Below, in pieces: positions 28,101 through 40,100 of a stretch of DNA of 64,000 nucleotides. Origin of the DNA: Prunella strophiata (taxonomy: Eukaryota; Chordata; Aves; Passeriformes; Prunellidae). A program made the position numbers and the translations under genes. The notes under the pieces were generated by a model, which did not search any database, was not told the DNA's origin, and saw nothing but the letters and a program-made list of their open reading frames with translations. The stretch is from NCBI GenBank assembly GCA_036583965.1, contig JAZBQD010000026.1:1674001-1738000 (forward strand), given 5' to 3'. Position 1 is the stretch's first letter. Every line of letters begins with the position of its first letter.

Positions 28101-31100
28101 CAGGGGTCAGCCCAGCAAAGGCTTCATCAGCAATAATTGTTTAATTGCAACCCCCCCATTTCTCAAAGTCCAGCAGCTGCAGGGGTGTCCCCAACTGTCC
28201 CGTGGTGATGCACAGGAAAACCACAGAGCAAGTGTCCCTTTTCTGGTGACAGGAAGTCAGGGAATGGGAGCAGAACAGGGAAAGACCTGCCCAGGGGTGC
28301 TGGGGTGGAAGCTGAGGCTGCAGACAGGGAGGGTTTGCTTGGCTGCAGCAGGATTGGCACCCAGCACCCAGGGAATCCTGCCATCCCTGCAGCACCCAGG
28401 GAATCCTGCCATCCCTGCAGCACCCAGGGAATCCTGCCATCCCTGCCAGGCTCTTCCCTGCAGCACCACCCTGATGTCTTCTGTGTGAAGCACTCAGCCC
28501 ATTGAGAGACTCGTTTTACTGAGATTCATGTGGGTAGAGCCCAAAAAGGGTAAAATGGGCTCTTGTAGCTGCTCCAAACTGCCCTTTCTCTTGTACTTCC
28601 CATCAGAGGGAAGGGACAGCTTTTTCAGGAGCTGCTTTTTCAGATCTGGGCTTTCTTTTCAAGTACACTCTGAAGCTCCAAACTGAAAGCAGATTGGAAT
28701 TTTCCCCTTAACTCTCCACAAATAACCTGGCACTTTATCTCCAGCCATCATGACCTGATACCTGGGTATCACGCCTGAATAGATTAAATTGCTTGGCATT
28801 TCAGCAGACTCTGAGACAAGAGAAGGAGACCAAAACACACTTTGTAGCCCCTTTCTGCAGGGATTATCTGAAAGAAACCACCTCTGAGCTGGAGGTGTGA
28901 TTAATGTCTCTGCTCAGAATCAGAGGCAGCCTGCAATTACTGAAGCTGGGATTTGAAGACAGGGATTAGTGGAGCTGATGGAAAAATCCTCTTGGGCTTC
29001 AAGTGCACACAGTGGGTGGAGTATCACTTTTGCATCGTGTCTAAAAGGTGGAGCCTGCACCTGATAAACCTCCTGCTGAGTAATAACCACGTACCCTGAG
29101 AGTGAAGAGCAATTTCTGTTTGAATAACACCATTGCTCCCCAAATCCAGAGCCAGCCTTTCATTTCAGAGGTGACTCTAAGAAAGAGGAGTGAGTTCTGA
29201 TTCACACTGTTGAAGAGAAGAGGGAAAATGACGTAAGCAGACTTTGGAATGAGGAGAGAAATGCCATTTGAATGTTTTCTGTTGCTGCATGGGGACACTG
29301 CAGTGCAGAAATGATCAGTAATCACACAGCCCCCTCTTCTGAGAGTCTCTTCACAACAATCCATCATTAATGTGCCCCAGGTACTCAGCTGGCACTCAGC
29401 CTGCTGTGACAAAGCCATCAGCTGCATTTTTGGGCTGGGTGCAGAGGAAGTTCGAAGTTAAAATTGTTGTGAATTGTTTTGCACAAACAAAGTATAAACA
29501 GCAGCAGGGCTCGACCCTCAGATTGCTCTGTATTAATTCTGGCAGTGTGTTTTATTCACTAATAAAGGCAGCAGAGGAGAACCCTTTAAGCAGGATGAGA
29601 ACAAGATCAGAAGTGCCCTCCCTGAGTCCTGTGGGCAGTGTCTCCCCTGACCTGCACTGCTGCAGCTTTCCTTGGAGTCATCCTCCTGGGTATTAATTGG
29701 GAGAAATCCCAGAGTTCTGCCCCACTGTGGGCACAGGGTGTTTCACTCCATGGGAATGAGTCAAACATTAGGAGCTATTTCCCCCTAAGTTCAATTTGGT
29801 CACAAAACTGAGGAGTACCTGCAGAGGGATCAAGTGAAGAGGGAGCAAAATGGGCAAATAACTCCAGAGCTGCAGGGTGGAACTGAGAGAATAAGGTCCA
29901 GCAAGGAGCTGCCTGGCCTGGAGGAGAATCGTGCTGCTATTCCAAAAATGCCTCTGTAAGAAGTGGCTTAGCTGTGCCTCTGGTCACCCCTGCTCCCACT
30001 GCAGCTGGAATTTATTCTTGCAGGAGCACATATCTCTGTGTGGAGTCACCTTGGCTCATTGCAGGACTCAGGTCCCCAGGAGGTAGCTGATTGCATTTTC
30101 AAAACACTCCTTCTTTACATATTTACACATCAAACACTGTCCAAGAAGCGGCGGGTTGCTGTGGTTTTGTTTTGTTTGATTAAATTCTTACTGAGAAAAG
30201 CTTCAAGAAAATAATGTCCTGAAGAATTTGGAAGGGAGGGAGCAAGGAGAAGGAACAATCCTAGCAAACAGCTGGTGGCTGAAAATCTGAGCCAGCCAAG
30301 GAGGAGAAATGTGGGAGAAAAGAGTTATTCCAGGGCTGGAGTGCAAAGCAGTCTCAGAACAAAACATAAACAACGCCCTCAAATCTATTTCTGGGCAAGC
30401 AGACTGTGTTTCATCCTCACCCTTGTCCAACTCATCTGTGTCCATCAGGGCTCCTGCTGAGCCCTTTTGGAGCAGCCAGCATGCTCTGGCCACCACCTAG
30501 GGAGTGAGGAGAGTACTGAAGCACGAGTTAATTCAAAAGTGGGAGAAATAAGCTCCTTCACCACTTTGCCTTTCTTCTTTGTCCCAAAGTTTCTCTCCTG
30601 TGCTCCCTCAAGGCTCTTCCAGCCAATATTGCTTTGGGTTCCAGCTGCTCCAGCCAAGCTGAAGTTGTATTCCCTTGTAGAGTCCTTGATCCCCCAAGCT
30701 TGTGTTGTATCTGTAAGAAAAGCAGGATTAAGGGCTGGAAATAACCTCCACAGCAGGCAGCAGAAACTCAGGCTCCTGTGAATTCCCTCTCCTGGGAAGG
30801 GCTGGAATGAAAGGGGTGCAGGGTGGAGGGTCACCCCTGCATTTGTTACCATGGCAGGAGCAGCTCCACAGCACTGAATGATGCACATTGCCCTGCTCTG
30901 TAGTCAGGCCAGCTCTTCATATTTTGGTTTAAAAATCAAAGGCAATTCTGTGCCTGACCTTCCTTGGCTTGCAAGGGATGAGTGGACATCAAAGGAGTCC
31001 CCAGTGGTCTCCACAAAAACCAAGAAATATGTGGTGGAGAACAAAACCCCATCACCTCCCCCAGAGCCAGAGCAGGGAGAGGGGAAGGAGCCTTGGGGAT

Positions 31101-34100
31101 GAGGTGAATGCATCTGGGCTATGCCAGGGCAGAGGAAAATTGCTTTTAGGGTGGGGGATCTCAGCTACAGCCAGTACAGGACACAGGGGACACCCCACAG
31201 TCCCTTGTGTGTGGAAGGGTCACTGAAATCCCTGAGCTGAACACTGAGAAGGAATTTTTTTTTGGATTCTTGGTGAAAACCAGCTGATGTTCAGCTGAAG
31301 GACTGAGCCACAAAAATGCTGTGCCTTCCCCAGGATCCTGCCAGGGCTGGGTTTCCTTTGTGGAGCACATCCAGCTCCTGCCCAGCTCCTCAGAGGATGA
31401 GCCACTCAGGAGAAGTCAAAACAGAAATTTCCACCTCCTGGGCCAGCTGAGCTAAACTAGAAATCCCAAAATAAAACCCATCCAGACACTGCTCCAATGT
31501 GTTTCCAAGCCCAAGGCTTTGCTTTCCTCCTGGGTTCTGGGAGCAGTGTCTGTAGCCCATGGATGCAGGACACAGTGCTCCAGTCATCAGGCACAGGCAG
31601 GAGAGAAACAACTCCTTCTGGGGGATTTATGAAAGAAAAATGCAGCAGCACAAGAAGGCTGCAGCAGCCCTTTCCTGCACATTTATGAACAGATCCTGAA
31701 GAGTTTTCTCCCTGATATCATCCAAACCCTGCACACTTGCAGCTCCCAGGAGAGCCCCAGATGAAAAAGTCAGATGAGCTATTTTCATTTTGCTGGAAGT
31801 GGCCAAAGCAATTTTAGGAAGGGGAAGGTGGGGGCCTGCTGGAGCTTGCCAGAAGGATCTGAAGCATTCAAGTCACGTCTTTGCAGCAGCAATCTTGGTC
31901 TGACAGCCCCTAAAAGCCACAGTGTGGGGGGAAGTGGCAGCTCAGGCTTCCCATGCTGTCCCTCAGCCTACCTGCAGGTACATTAACTGATTTTTGGAAA
32001 GAGGCAAAGGGGACAGAGAGAAAAATCCTGGAAAACTGCCTGCTCTGCTTAAAATGATCAGTTCTTCATTACCCATTTCCTTCTGAACTCTGTAAGAAAT
32101 AAGATGGGGAGAGACAGATGAGAGAAACCCCTTTTTTTTTGCCCCAAAGCTGCATTGGGGGTGAATGACAGCTCTGGGAGAGCACTGGAAAAGAGATTTC
32201 TTCCTGCTCTGGGAAGAGAGAGAGATCCAGAAGTGACACAGGTCAGAAAAACCCACTCTAAGTACAAGTCACCAGCTACCCAATTCCCACAAACACTGAA
32301 TTTCTGGTATCATTTGTGTAATTCAATTGCCCAGACTCAGATGCCCCTTCTTCCAGTAAGACCACTAACTTCCCTGAGTTACTCCCTACCTTAGCTCCAG
32401 GCCAGACATTAAACTGAGACCTGGCTGATCCTCCTCAGTAAAGCCTGATTTTTTTTTTTTTTTTTAAGTGGCATTTTTGAAAGCTCTGTAACTAAAGTCA
32501 GAATATGGGTGCATTTTGTTTCCATACCTCTGGGTGCTATTTTATTTCAATTAATATGGCACTGCAAGCCAAGCTGCACTGCCATTTGAGCACCAAAATT
32601 CCCTGTGGGGCAGGTCAAGCTCCCTGGGATTTTTCTTAATATTTGTTCCTCCAGGATCCAAGTGCCTGCCTCTCTGCCAGCCCTGGCATTCCCAGCCCAT
32701 TCCAGAGGGCCACAGTGGAGCAGCTGGAGATGGGGCAGGGGCACAATCCTGTCCCTAATTCTATTCCTGGCTGTGGTGTCTCACAGAGAGATTTTGGGGA
32801 CAGTTTTCAGCTGTTTCCCCTCAGATATTGTGAGGACAGGGCTGTGCACCCACCTGAGAGCAGCTCTGAGTGCAGGGCATGGGGAAAACAACAAACCAGC
32901 AACAATCAGCCCCAGAAAAACTCCCAGCCAAAAATCAGCCAGGCTCAAACACAGTGCAGTGGTCAGTCTGAAAACAAAGTGTTTTCAGGTCATTTCACCC
33001 AGTGTTTTTCTTTCTTTCCTTTTTATAAAAAGGAAAGGAAAAAAATGGGAAATGAACCCAGGCAACTTTGTAATTTTGGGTTTTACTTTGGGGGAAATTT
33101 CACCCTTTCCCAGTCCAAGCCTGCTCTAGAAAGTTCCCTCTCTACCTTACAGAATATTCACTTGTATTTCCATTAAGTACTGTACAAACATCAGATAGAA
33201 GGCTCCCAAGTGCAAATATTTTTTGGGAAACAGAAAAGATAAATGGAATACAAGTTGCAGCTCCATCAAGGGTTTTAATGAAGCCCCCTGTCCAGCAAAG
33301 TACCTAAGGTTGAGATTAATGCTTCACTGGCCTCTCTATGTTATTTTAATGATGTGCTTAATGTGAAAAGCTTTTCTGAAGCAGTTTAAATGATAGTGGG
33401 GAAGGTGCATAAACAGCAGTTCAGTCAGAGGGCACTGAAAGGAATGCAGAGTTTCTCTAGAAAATGCAGAGAAACTTCCTCAGAGCTATCCTCTATATTT
33501 GGATGCTCCTTTGGGTGACAGGTGTACAACCCCTCATGGCACCTGCAAGGAATTTAGGGAGAGAAGTCTTGCAGAGGGGTTCATGTCCTAATCCTTGTAC
33601 ATATTATCTGCTCCTAATGCCACAAACTGGAGATAACAGCAGCGAGGAAGGTGAGATTTGCATAATGCTGATCAGTTTGAAACCTGCAGTAAGCAGAAGT
33701 GCTTTTTGATTGCATTTCCCAGTGCAGCAGCAGCCAAATCTTTAGTTATTCAGGTCAGCTCTCACAGCAGCAATTGCACCTCTGCAAGGCCAGCTGGGGA
33801 TACAATCACACTTGGAGCCAGAGAGGACGAAAAGCCATTTCTTTGGATACATTTAAAGCCATCTGCACAGCCCTCCTTCCCCACACAGCCAGGGACCTGA
33901 AAGCTTTTAAGGTTTGTTTGGCTTCTGCTTGAGAGAGCTCAGCCTGGGGAGGGCCATGGCCAAGGGCTGGGGGGCTGGGGGGAGCAGGTCCTGGGGAGGA
34001 GGGGTGGGAAGCCACAGTGAGATGGAGAGGGAAGGGAGGGGATGGAAAGAGCTGCTCTGGCAGGGCTGGCAGAGGATTTGTACCCCCAGCCTTGCCCACA

Positions 34101-37100
34101 CTGGCCATGAGCAGGGCCAAGGGTTTGTGCATGCCCCTGTGCTGCTCAGTGAGCAAATGTGAGAGAGAGAAGCTCTGCCAGGTGCACCCTCAGTGTTGCC
34201 AGGATTTGGGCTCAAAGCCCCTCTGCAGGCTGAAGTGAGAGCCTGTCCACAGGGGACACTGTGCAGGTGCCAGCCCTGAGGAACCAGCCAGTCTGAGCCA
34301 ATCCAAAAGGTCAGTCCCACCACAGAAACCAGTTCTCTTCACAGCTGTTGGCAGAGATTAGATCATGACTAGAATTCTGAAAACATGGTATGAGATTGGC
34401 AAGAATACAGGTACACCACAACAGGGATTTTAACATTCCTTTTATGCACCCTACATTACTACAAACCACCAGAAACAATGAAAATTTTCATTAAAGAAGT
34501 TTTAAACTGTTAAAATCAGGTTTCCATCACCCATAGAGGCAACTGCTGTAAATAGGATTTGTCCCAGCAAGGGGAAGGGCAAAGCTTCAGCTCCCTGCAG
34601 GGGCAATGGTCAGAGGTGAAATGGCCTTGGCAGTGGGCAGGGGGTTGGGAAGCTTTCATCCCATAAAGATCCCCTGTAGGAGGACCCCACTTTCACCCCC
34701 TAAACCCTCAGTGCTCCAGGGCCAGCACCCTGCAGGGACAGGAGAGCACTGGGGCATGGGGAAGGGCCCTGTCCCTGTCCTGTACATGTGAGCAGGGTCA
34801 CCTGCAGGGACCTGTCCCTGTTCTGTACAGGTGAGCAGGGTCACCTGCAGGACCTGTCCCCATCCTGTACAGGTGAGCAGGGTCACCTGCAGAGCCTGTC
34901 CCTGTTCTGTACAGGTGAGCAGGGTCACCTGCAGGACCTGTCCCTGTTCTGTACATGTGAGCAGGGTCACCTGCAGGGCCTGTCCCCGTTCTGTACAGGT
35001 GAGCAGGGTCACCTGCAGGGCCTGTCCCTGTCCTGTACAGGTGAGCAGGGTCACCTGCAGGACCTGTCCCCATCCTGTACAGGTGAGCAGGGTCACCTGC
35101 AGGGCCTGTCCCTGTCCTGTACAGGTGAGCAGGGTCACCTGCAGGACCTGTCCCCATCCTGTACAGGTGAGCAGGGTCACCTGCAGAGCCTGTCCCTGTT
35201 CTGTACAGGTGAGCAGGGTCACCTGCAGGCCCTGTCCCTGTTCTGTACAGGTGAGCAGGGTCACCTGCAGGGCCTGTCCCTGTCCTGTACAGGTGAGCAG
35301 GGTCACCTGCAGGGCCCTGTCCCTGTTCTGTACAGGTGAGCAGGGTCACCTGCAGGGCCTGTCCCTGTCCTGTACAGGTGAGCAGGGTCACCTGCAGGAC
35401 CTGTCCCTGTCCTGTACAGGTGAGCAGGGTCACCTGCAGAGCCCTGTCCCTGTCCTGTACAGGTGAGCAGGGTCACCTGCAGGACCTGTCCCTATCCTGT
35501 ACAGGTGAGCAGGGTCACCTGCAGAGCCCTGTCCCTGTCCTGTACATGTGAGCAGGGTCACCTGCAGAGCCTGTCCCTGTCCTGTACAGGTGAGCAGGGT
35601 CACCTGCAGGGCCTGTCCCTGTCCTGTACAGGTGAGCAGGGTCACCTGTAGGGTGACACCACCTCCACCACCCCCTCTGCAGGGAAAAGGCACAGACACT
35701 TGGAAAAGTTCTTCAGTCTCTGAATTTGTGCCCACAATCAGCCACCACCCCACCCTGTGTTATGTGAAAGAACAGATGGGGAGGCGTTTCCCCTCACATT
35801 TAAAAAAAATAATTGCTTGATCATAAATAGTAATTATTTCAATTGATGAATCATTTGGACTCATTTTAGGTCTCAAGTCATATTTAATAGTGCTATAATT
35901 GTGGCATGAAGAATTCACTTCCTCGCTCATGTATGTTCTTGTTAGAGTTGGAGCAAGTTAAATTATTATTTCTTTTTTAGAGGGACAATTTAAATGACAG
36001 TCAACCAAGAATACAGAAAGATGTCCTGGTATTAAATGACTGTGATCAGTCCTTGTCTCCCCGTGCTCTTTCACACACACCAACACCAGTCCCCCTGCCC
36101 AAGTGTGTAAAGCTTTGTTTGTACAGCCCAAACAGCAACACTTGAGTAACCTTTCACACTGAACTTGGAGTCTTTCTGCAAGTGAAATCACACTTGTGAG
36201 GTCAGGCCAGACATGTCAAGCATGGGATTTGAGACTGAAAAGAGAAACATCCGAGATAACAAAAAATGTGCTTCCCCCTCCGGGGGGAATTTACAGAATT
36301 ACTTTTATGTACAGAATTACTTTCCAATCAATTTATTGATGGGAAATGAGATGCTAGGTAAGGAAATTCACCATTAGTCCCAATAGTTTGTCCTGTGAGT
36401 TGCTCAGGAATCTTCAAGCATGTGGAATCCAACGGCTCAGCTCAATGAGAGCCACACCAAGCAGGAGCCAGCATTTGGGTTTCTCAGGGGAAATGTTAAT
36501 CAGGACCTACTGAAGGTCCTTTAAACAGCCAATGTTTTATGACAGGATGGGATATGGCTGAACCTACTCCAGTCAATGCTTCCATGGGGTGGAGAAGGAA
36601 ATGCTGATGTGTTTTCAGGCACTGGTGAGGTCAGAAGATCTTTCAGAGCCTGACCATGAGAAATGCCAAGTGAGAGTCCCAACAAGACATGGGATCAGCC
36701 TGGTCAGTCCTCTCCTAAGAGGGCTGGAAGGCAAAAAAAAAGACTATTTAAAAAAAAGAGGGAAAGGGCTCAAGATTGATGAGGTGGGCAATAGCTCATA
36801 TTTACATATCTGGGGCCTCCCTGACAGCAGAAAAAATAAGTTAGCCCAAAAAATAGAAATCTAATCTACATTCACTTCCCAGCTTGTCAGAAGGCCTCGG
36901 TGCAGAGCAGCCCCTCTTGGCTGCACAGGGGTGTCCCACAGAGGGACCCCACCAATAAATCTGCTTGATTTCCTGTTATGAGAAGCAGACAAAGAGATAT
37001 GGCCAGGGATGGGCAGAGCTGTCTGCACAAGGGAAGAGCCTGTGCTTTCACCCCAGACTCAAACCCACCCTGCCCGAGGTTAGTGAAAGTTCAGTTCACT

Positions 37101-40100
37101 TTGGGGCTTTTTTCCCATTATTTCTCCTTTCCGTGCCTTCCCGTGGGAGCTGGAAGGAGACAGGACAAAGCATTTCTTTCCTGCTGGCAACGAGCAGCCC
37201 TGAAAGTGTCACAAAAAGTTTGCTCTTGAGAGATTTCCAGTCTGAGGGTGTGATCTTGCGGCCCCTCCAGATGTGAGTAATGCTGTGACATTTTTAATGG
37301 CATTCACTGTGGCTGGTGAGAATTTCTTGTCATTTCTCTCCAAGTGTTTTCCCCACACCACTCCTTCCTCACTCTCTTCTCCCCTCCATCCAGTGCACAT
37401 TACACACACACAGAAAAGAAAGATTTCAGGTGAAAAAGATGGTTTTTCCCAAAGCCCTGAGGACCTGGTGACTGCAGCTGCCTGATAAGGTTCCTCTTAG
37501 GAAAGGACATCACCCCTCCAATTCCATTTTGCCCACAGTCCAGGACTGATCCTGATCTTGCAGCCAAGATGTGACCAAGAGATGTCCCATGGCATGAATA
37601 TTCCAGAAGTTCAGCAGGTCCCCAACAACACTTGAAAGGGATTAGGATGAATGTGGGAGCACTGCAATGTGTTTTGTGAAATACCACAACCAACACCCTT
37701 GTTTCTGTGAAGGAATATTTTCAGAACTGCTGGGAATTCCTCACAACATCAGGAGACTCACTGGATCATCACTTCTCCCAGCAAAGTGTTTCAAAACCTT
37801 TTATAGATGCAAATTTGCTCATTTGAATTTTGTGGGTTTTTTTTCCTTTAGAGAGACCCAAGATCTATGAAAAGGAAACAGATTTTGATAACGTTGTGAA
37901 GGTGGAATTGAGGAGCAAACAGAAAATCCAGTGCACGGCAAGTGGGAATCCTGAGCCCAGGATCGAGTGGAAGTGGCAGCCCTGCAGCCTCACAGACACC
38001 CTGTAAGTGACTTCCCTATGGATGAACATGTTCCTGAATTGTTGGATATTTCCAGCCAGGTTTTCTTTACACTCCATCCTAATTATGTGAGCTAAAATCA
38101 CAAGCAGAGTGAAGATCTCCAAGGGCCCTGAGCCCAGCTGGCGTCTGGTTGTGTTTGTGCACCTTTGTGTATTGCCTGAATTGTGTTAAATAAGTTTAAA
38201 GTGACTGAAGATCATTGAATTTTCCTTTACCTTGACCAGCAATGCCCCTCTGACTTTCCTGAGCCCTGTTGAATGCTGTGAATATTTGACAAAGGAAAAC
38301 CAGCAGGATTTGTGGGCAGAGCTAACACACCTTTTGCTCTGCAAAGAGCTTTTTCCAGACAAACCTGCTGAAGGCTTGGCTTCCTTCAATCCATATGGGA
38401 TTCATTACACTTCCCAAGAGCTGTCTTCACTCTGCATGCTGGGCTCAGCCTCCTGTGGTGTCCCTGAAGCTGGGAGAGGGAACTGTGTCTTACTGGGAGC
38501 CCTTCTGTGCTGCAGGCTGAGGTGTGAACACACAGCAAAGTCACTGGGTCAAAGCTGCCAGAGAGGAAGAAGGCCAGGGAAAACCAGGGTGCCTTTGGAG
38601 ATTTGCCTGAGGAGACATTCCCTCTGCTCCTGCAGCTCCCTGAGCAGAGGGGTCTGCAGAGGGGGCCTGGGCTGATGCCCATTGCTTCCCTGGTAGCCCC
38701 TGGGCACGAGCAGGAGCCAGGTCCTGCACAATTCTGACCACTTCAGCTCCTCCCTGCAGTGAGAGGGATGAAATTCAGGTTTTCCACCCATTAAAAAGTG
38801 AGGACAGATCTAGAAAGCAAGGGAGAAAATTGTTGGATAGCCTTATTTTCTCACTCATTTGTTGCTGTGAAAGGCAAGCCATGAGTCAGGGGAAAGTCAG
38901 GGAGAATCCTTCCCCAGGTTTTTTGTACAGCTGTTGGGTGATCCAGCCTCAGCTTGGGAGTGCCCCCATGTGCCTGCCCCAGGGAAGAATCCTGCAGTTA
39001 CACTGCTCCTGGGGGAATAAACTCAGGGATTTGATGGCTTTGTGGGCACTGCAGGGCAGCAGGAGGCACAGGGCTCTGCTTGGGAGGGGTTCAGTGAGAG
39101 CAGAGTGGAAACACCACATGGAAACAGGCTCTGCATCCTCTAGGAAAGCCACAGAGGTGACCCGAAATCTTTTCCAGACCTTTCTGTCTAGGCAGAGAGA
39201 ATGGCCATGAAGTGCTGAATTCAACCAGATCCAAACCAGTGACCTGGTGGCAAAGGACCTCACATAACCCTTGTTGCAGCTTTCTGGCTCTCTGATCTTA
39301 TCAATTTAAATACAATTGCAGAATGGCTCTACCTCTGCTGGCCCCAGGGGCAGCCTTATCTTGCTGCAGCAGGAGCTGGAGGAGGATTCCTGTGGGAAAT
39401 GACACAGCCCCCATTTCCTTCTGTTGTCTGACTTCCTCTCTCTCTCTCTTTCTCTCCCCCCACTCTGCCTCAGCAGTGCCCTTTGAATCCCTGAGCACCA
39501 GCATTGTTCCTTAGAGCTGGGATGTGATTTTACTTCCTCTGAGCTTTTCCCCTTCATCCTCAGGACAGGATTGTGCCTTGCAGGAAGTCCCTCAAGATCT
39601 TCTAATTAGCCCCTTCTGAGAGCCTCAAACTCTCCCCTGGCCCAGGGTGTTGCCCCTGTGCTTTGTGTGGCTTTGGCAAAGGCACAGCTGATCTATGGAG
39701 GGATTTTCTGCAGCATCAGCCCTTGATCAGCACCTATAAAAGTCCATTTTACCTCCTGAGACCCCGTGGTGGGCTCAAAGCCTTTGCATTTCTAGGAATG
39801 AGAAGAGCTGTGTCTCTGCTTAGTCTTACCAAGCTGAGGAAGATGGGAAAGTTTTTTGCCCTGGATGGTGCAGCTGGACCTTCCCACATGGCATGTTCCA
39901 CACTCTGCTCCTTGCCTATATTCCCAAATGAAGATTGAAAAGTGTCTTCTGTGGAATGTGCAGCATTAAAGGGGACCTTCTGCTGTTCTATCCCAGTGTT
40001 TATCCATTCTACTCCCTCAGCCCACACTTCCTGTTGGAAGCTGAGCACAGGCAGGCACTCAGCAACATCCACCTCCCCACAGTTTGGAGTGACTGGCATT

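Larger units (their letters stand above)
26594..37851 (+). other. Intron 9
   Basis: This is the longest intron of the window (11.3 kb). It contains three 28-bp tandem copies (28363-28446) and the 42-bp minisatellite (34780-35652). The rest appears unique. Long open frames at 34656-35551 on both strands are products of the repeat unit length, not genes. Confidence 0.7.

Noticed and set aside
34656..35551. Long repetitive open frames on both strands (180-216 codons)
   Set aside because: They arise because the 42-bp repeat unit is a multiple of three and has no stops in several frames. There is no coding bias, domain or start context.
34780..35652. CRISPR-like array
   Set aside because: The units are head-to-tail without unique spacers, and the genome is vertebrate. 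It is a minisatellite.
36272..36289. Short palindrome ttccccc-tccg-gggggaa
   Set aside because: The 7-bp arms of low complexity are within chance expectation for 64 kb.
36400..36990. Possible sense LTR (poly(A)-like caccaataaatctgcttgat)
   Set aside because: Only the hexamer region is suggestive. I could not recognise the rest or define ends.
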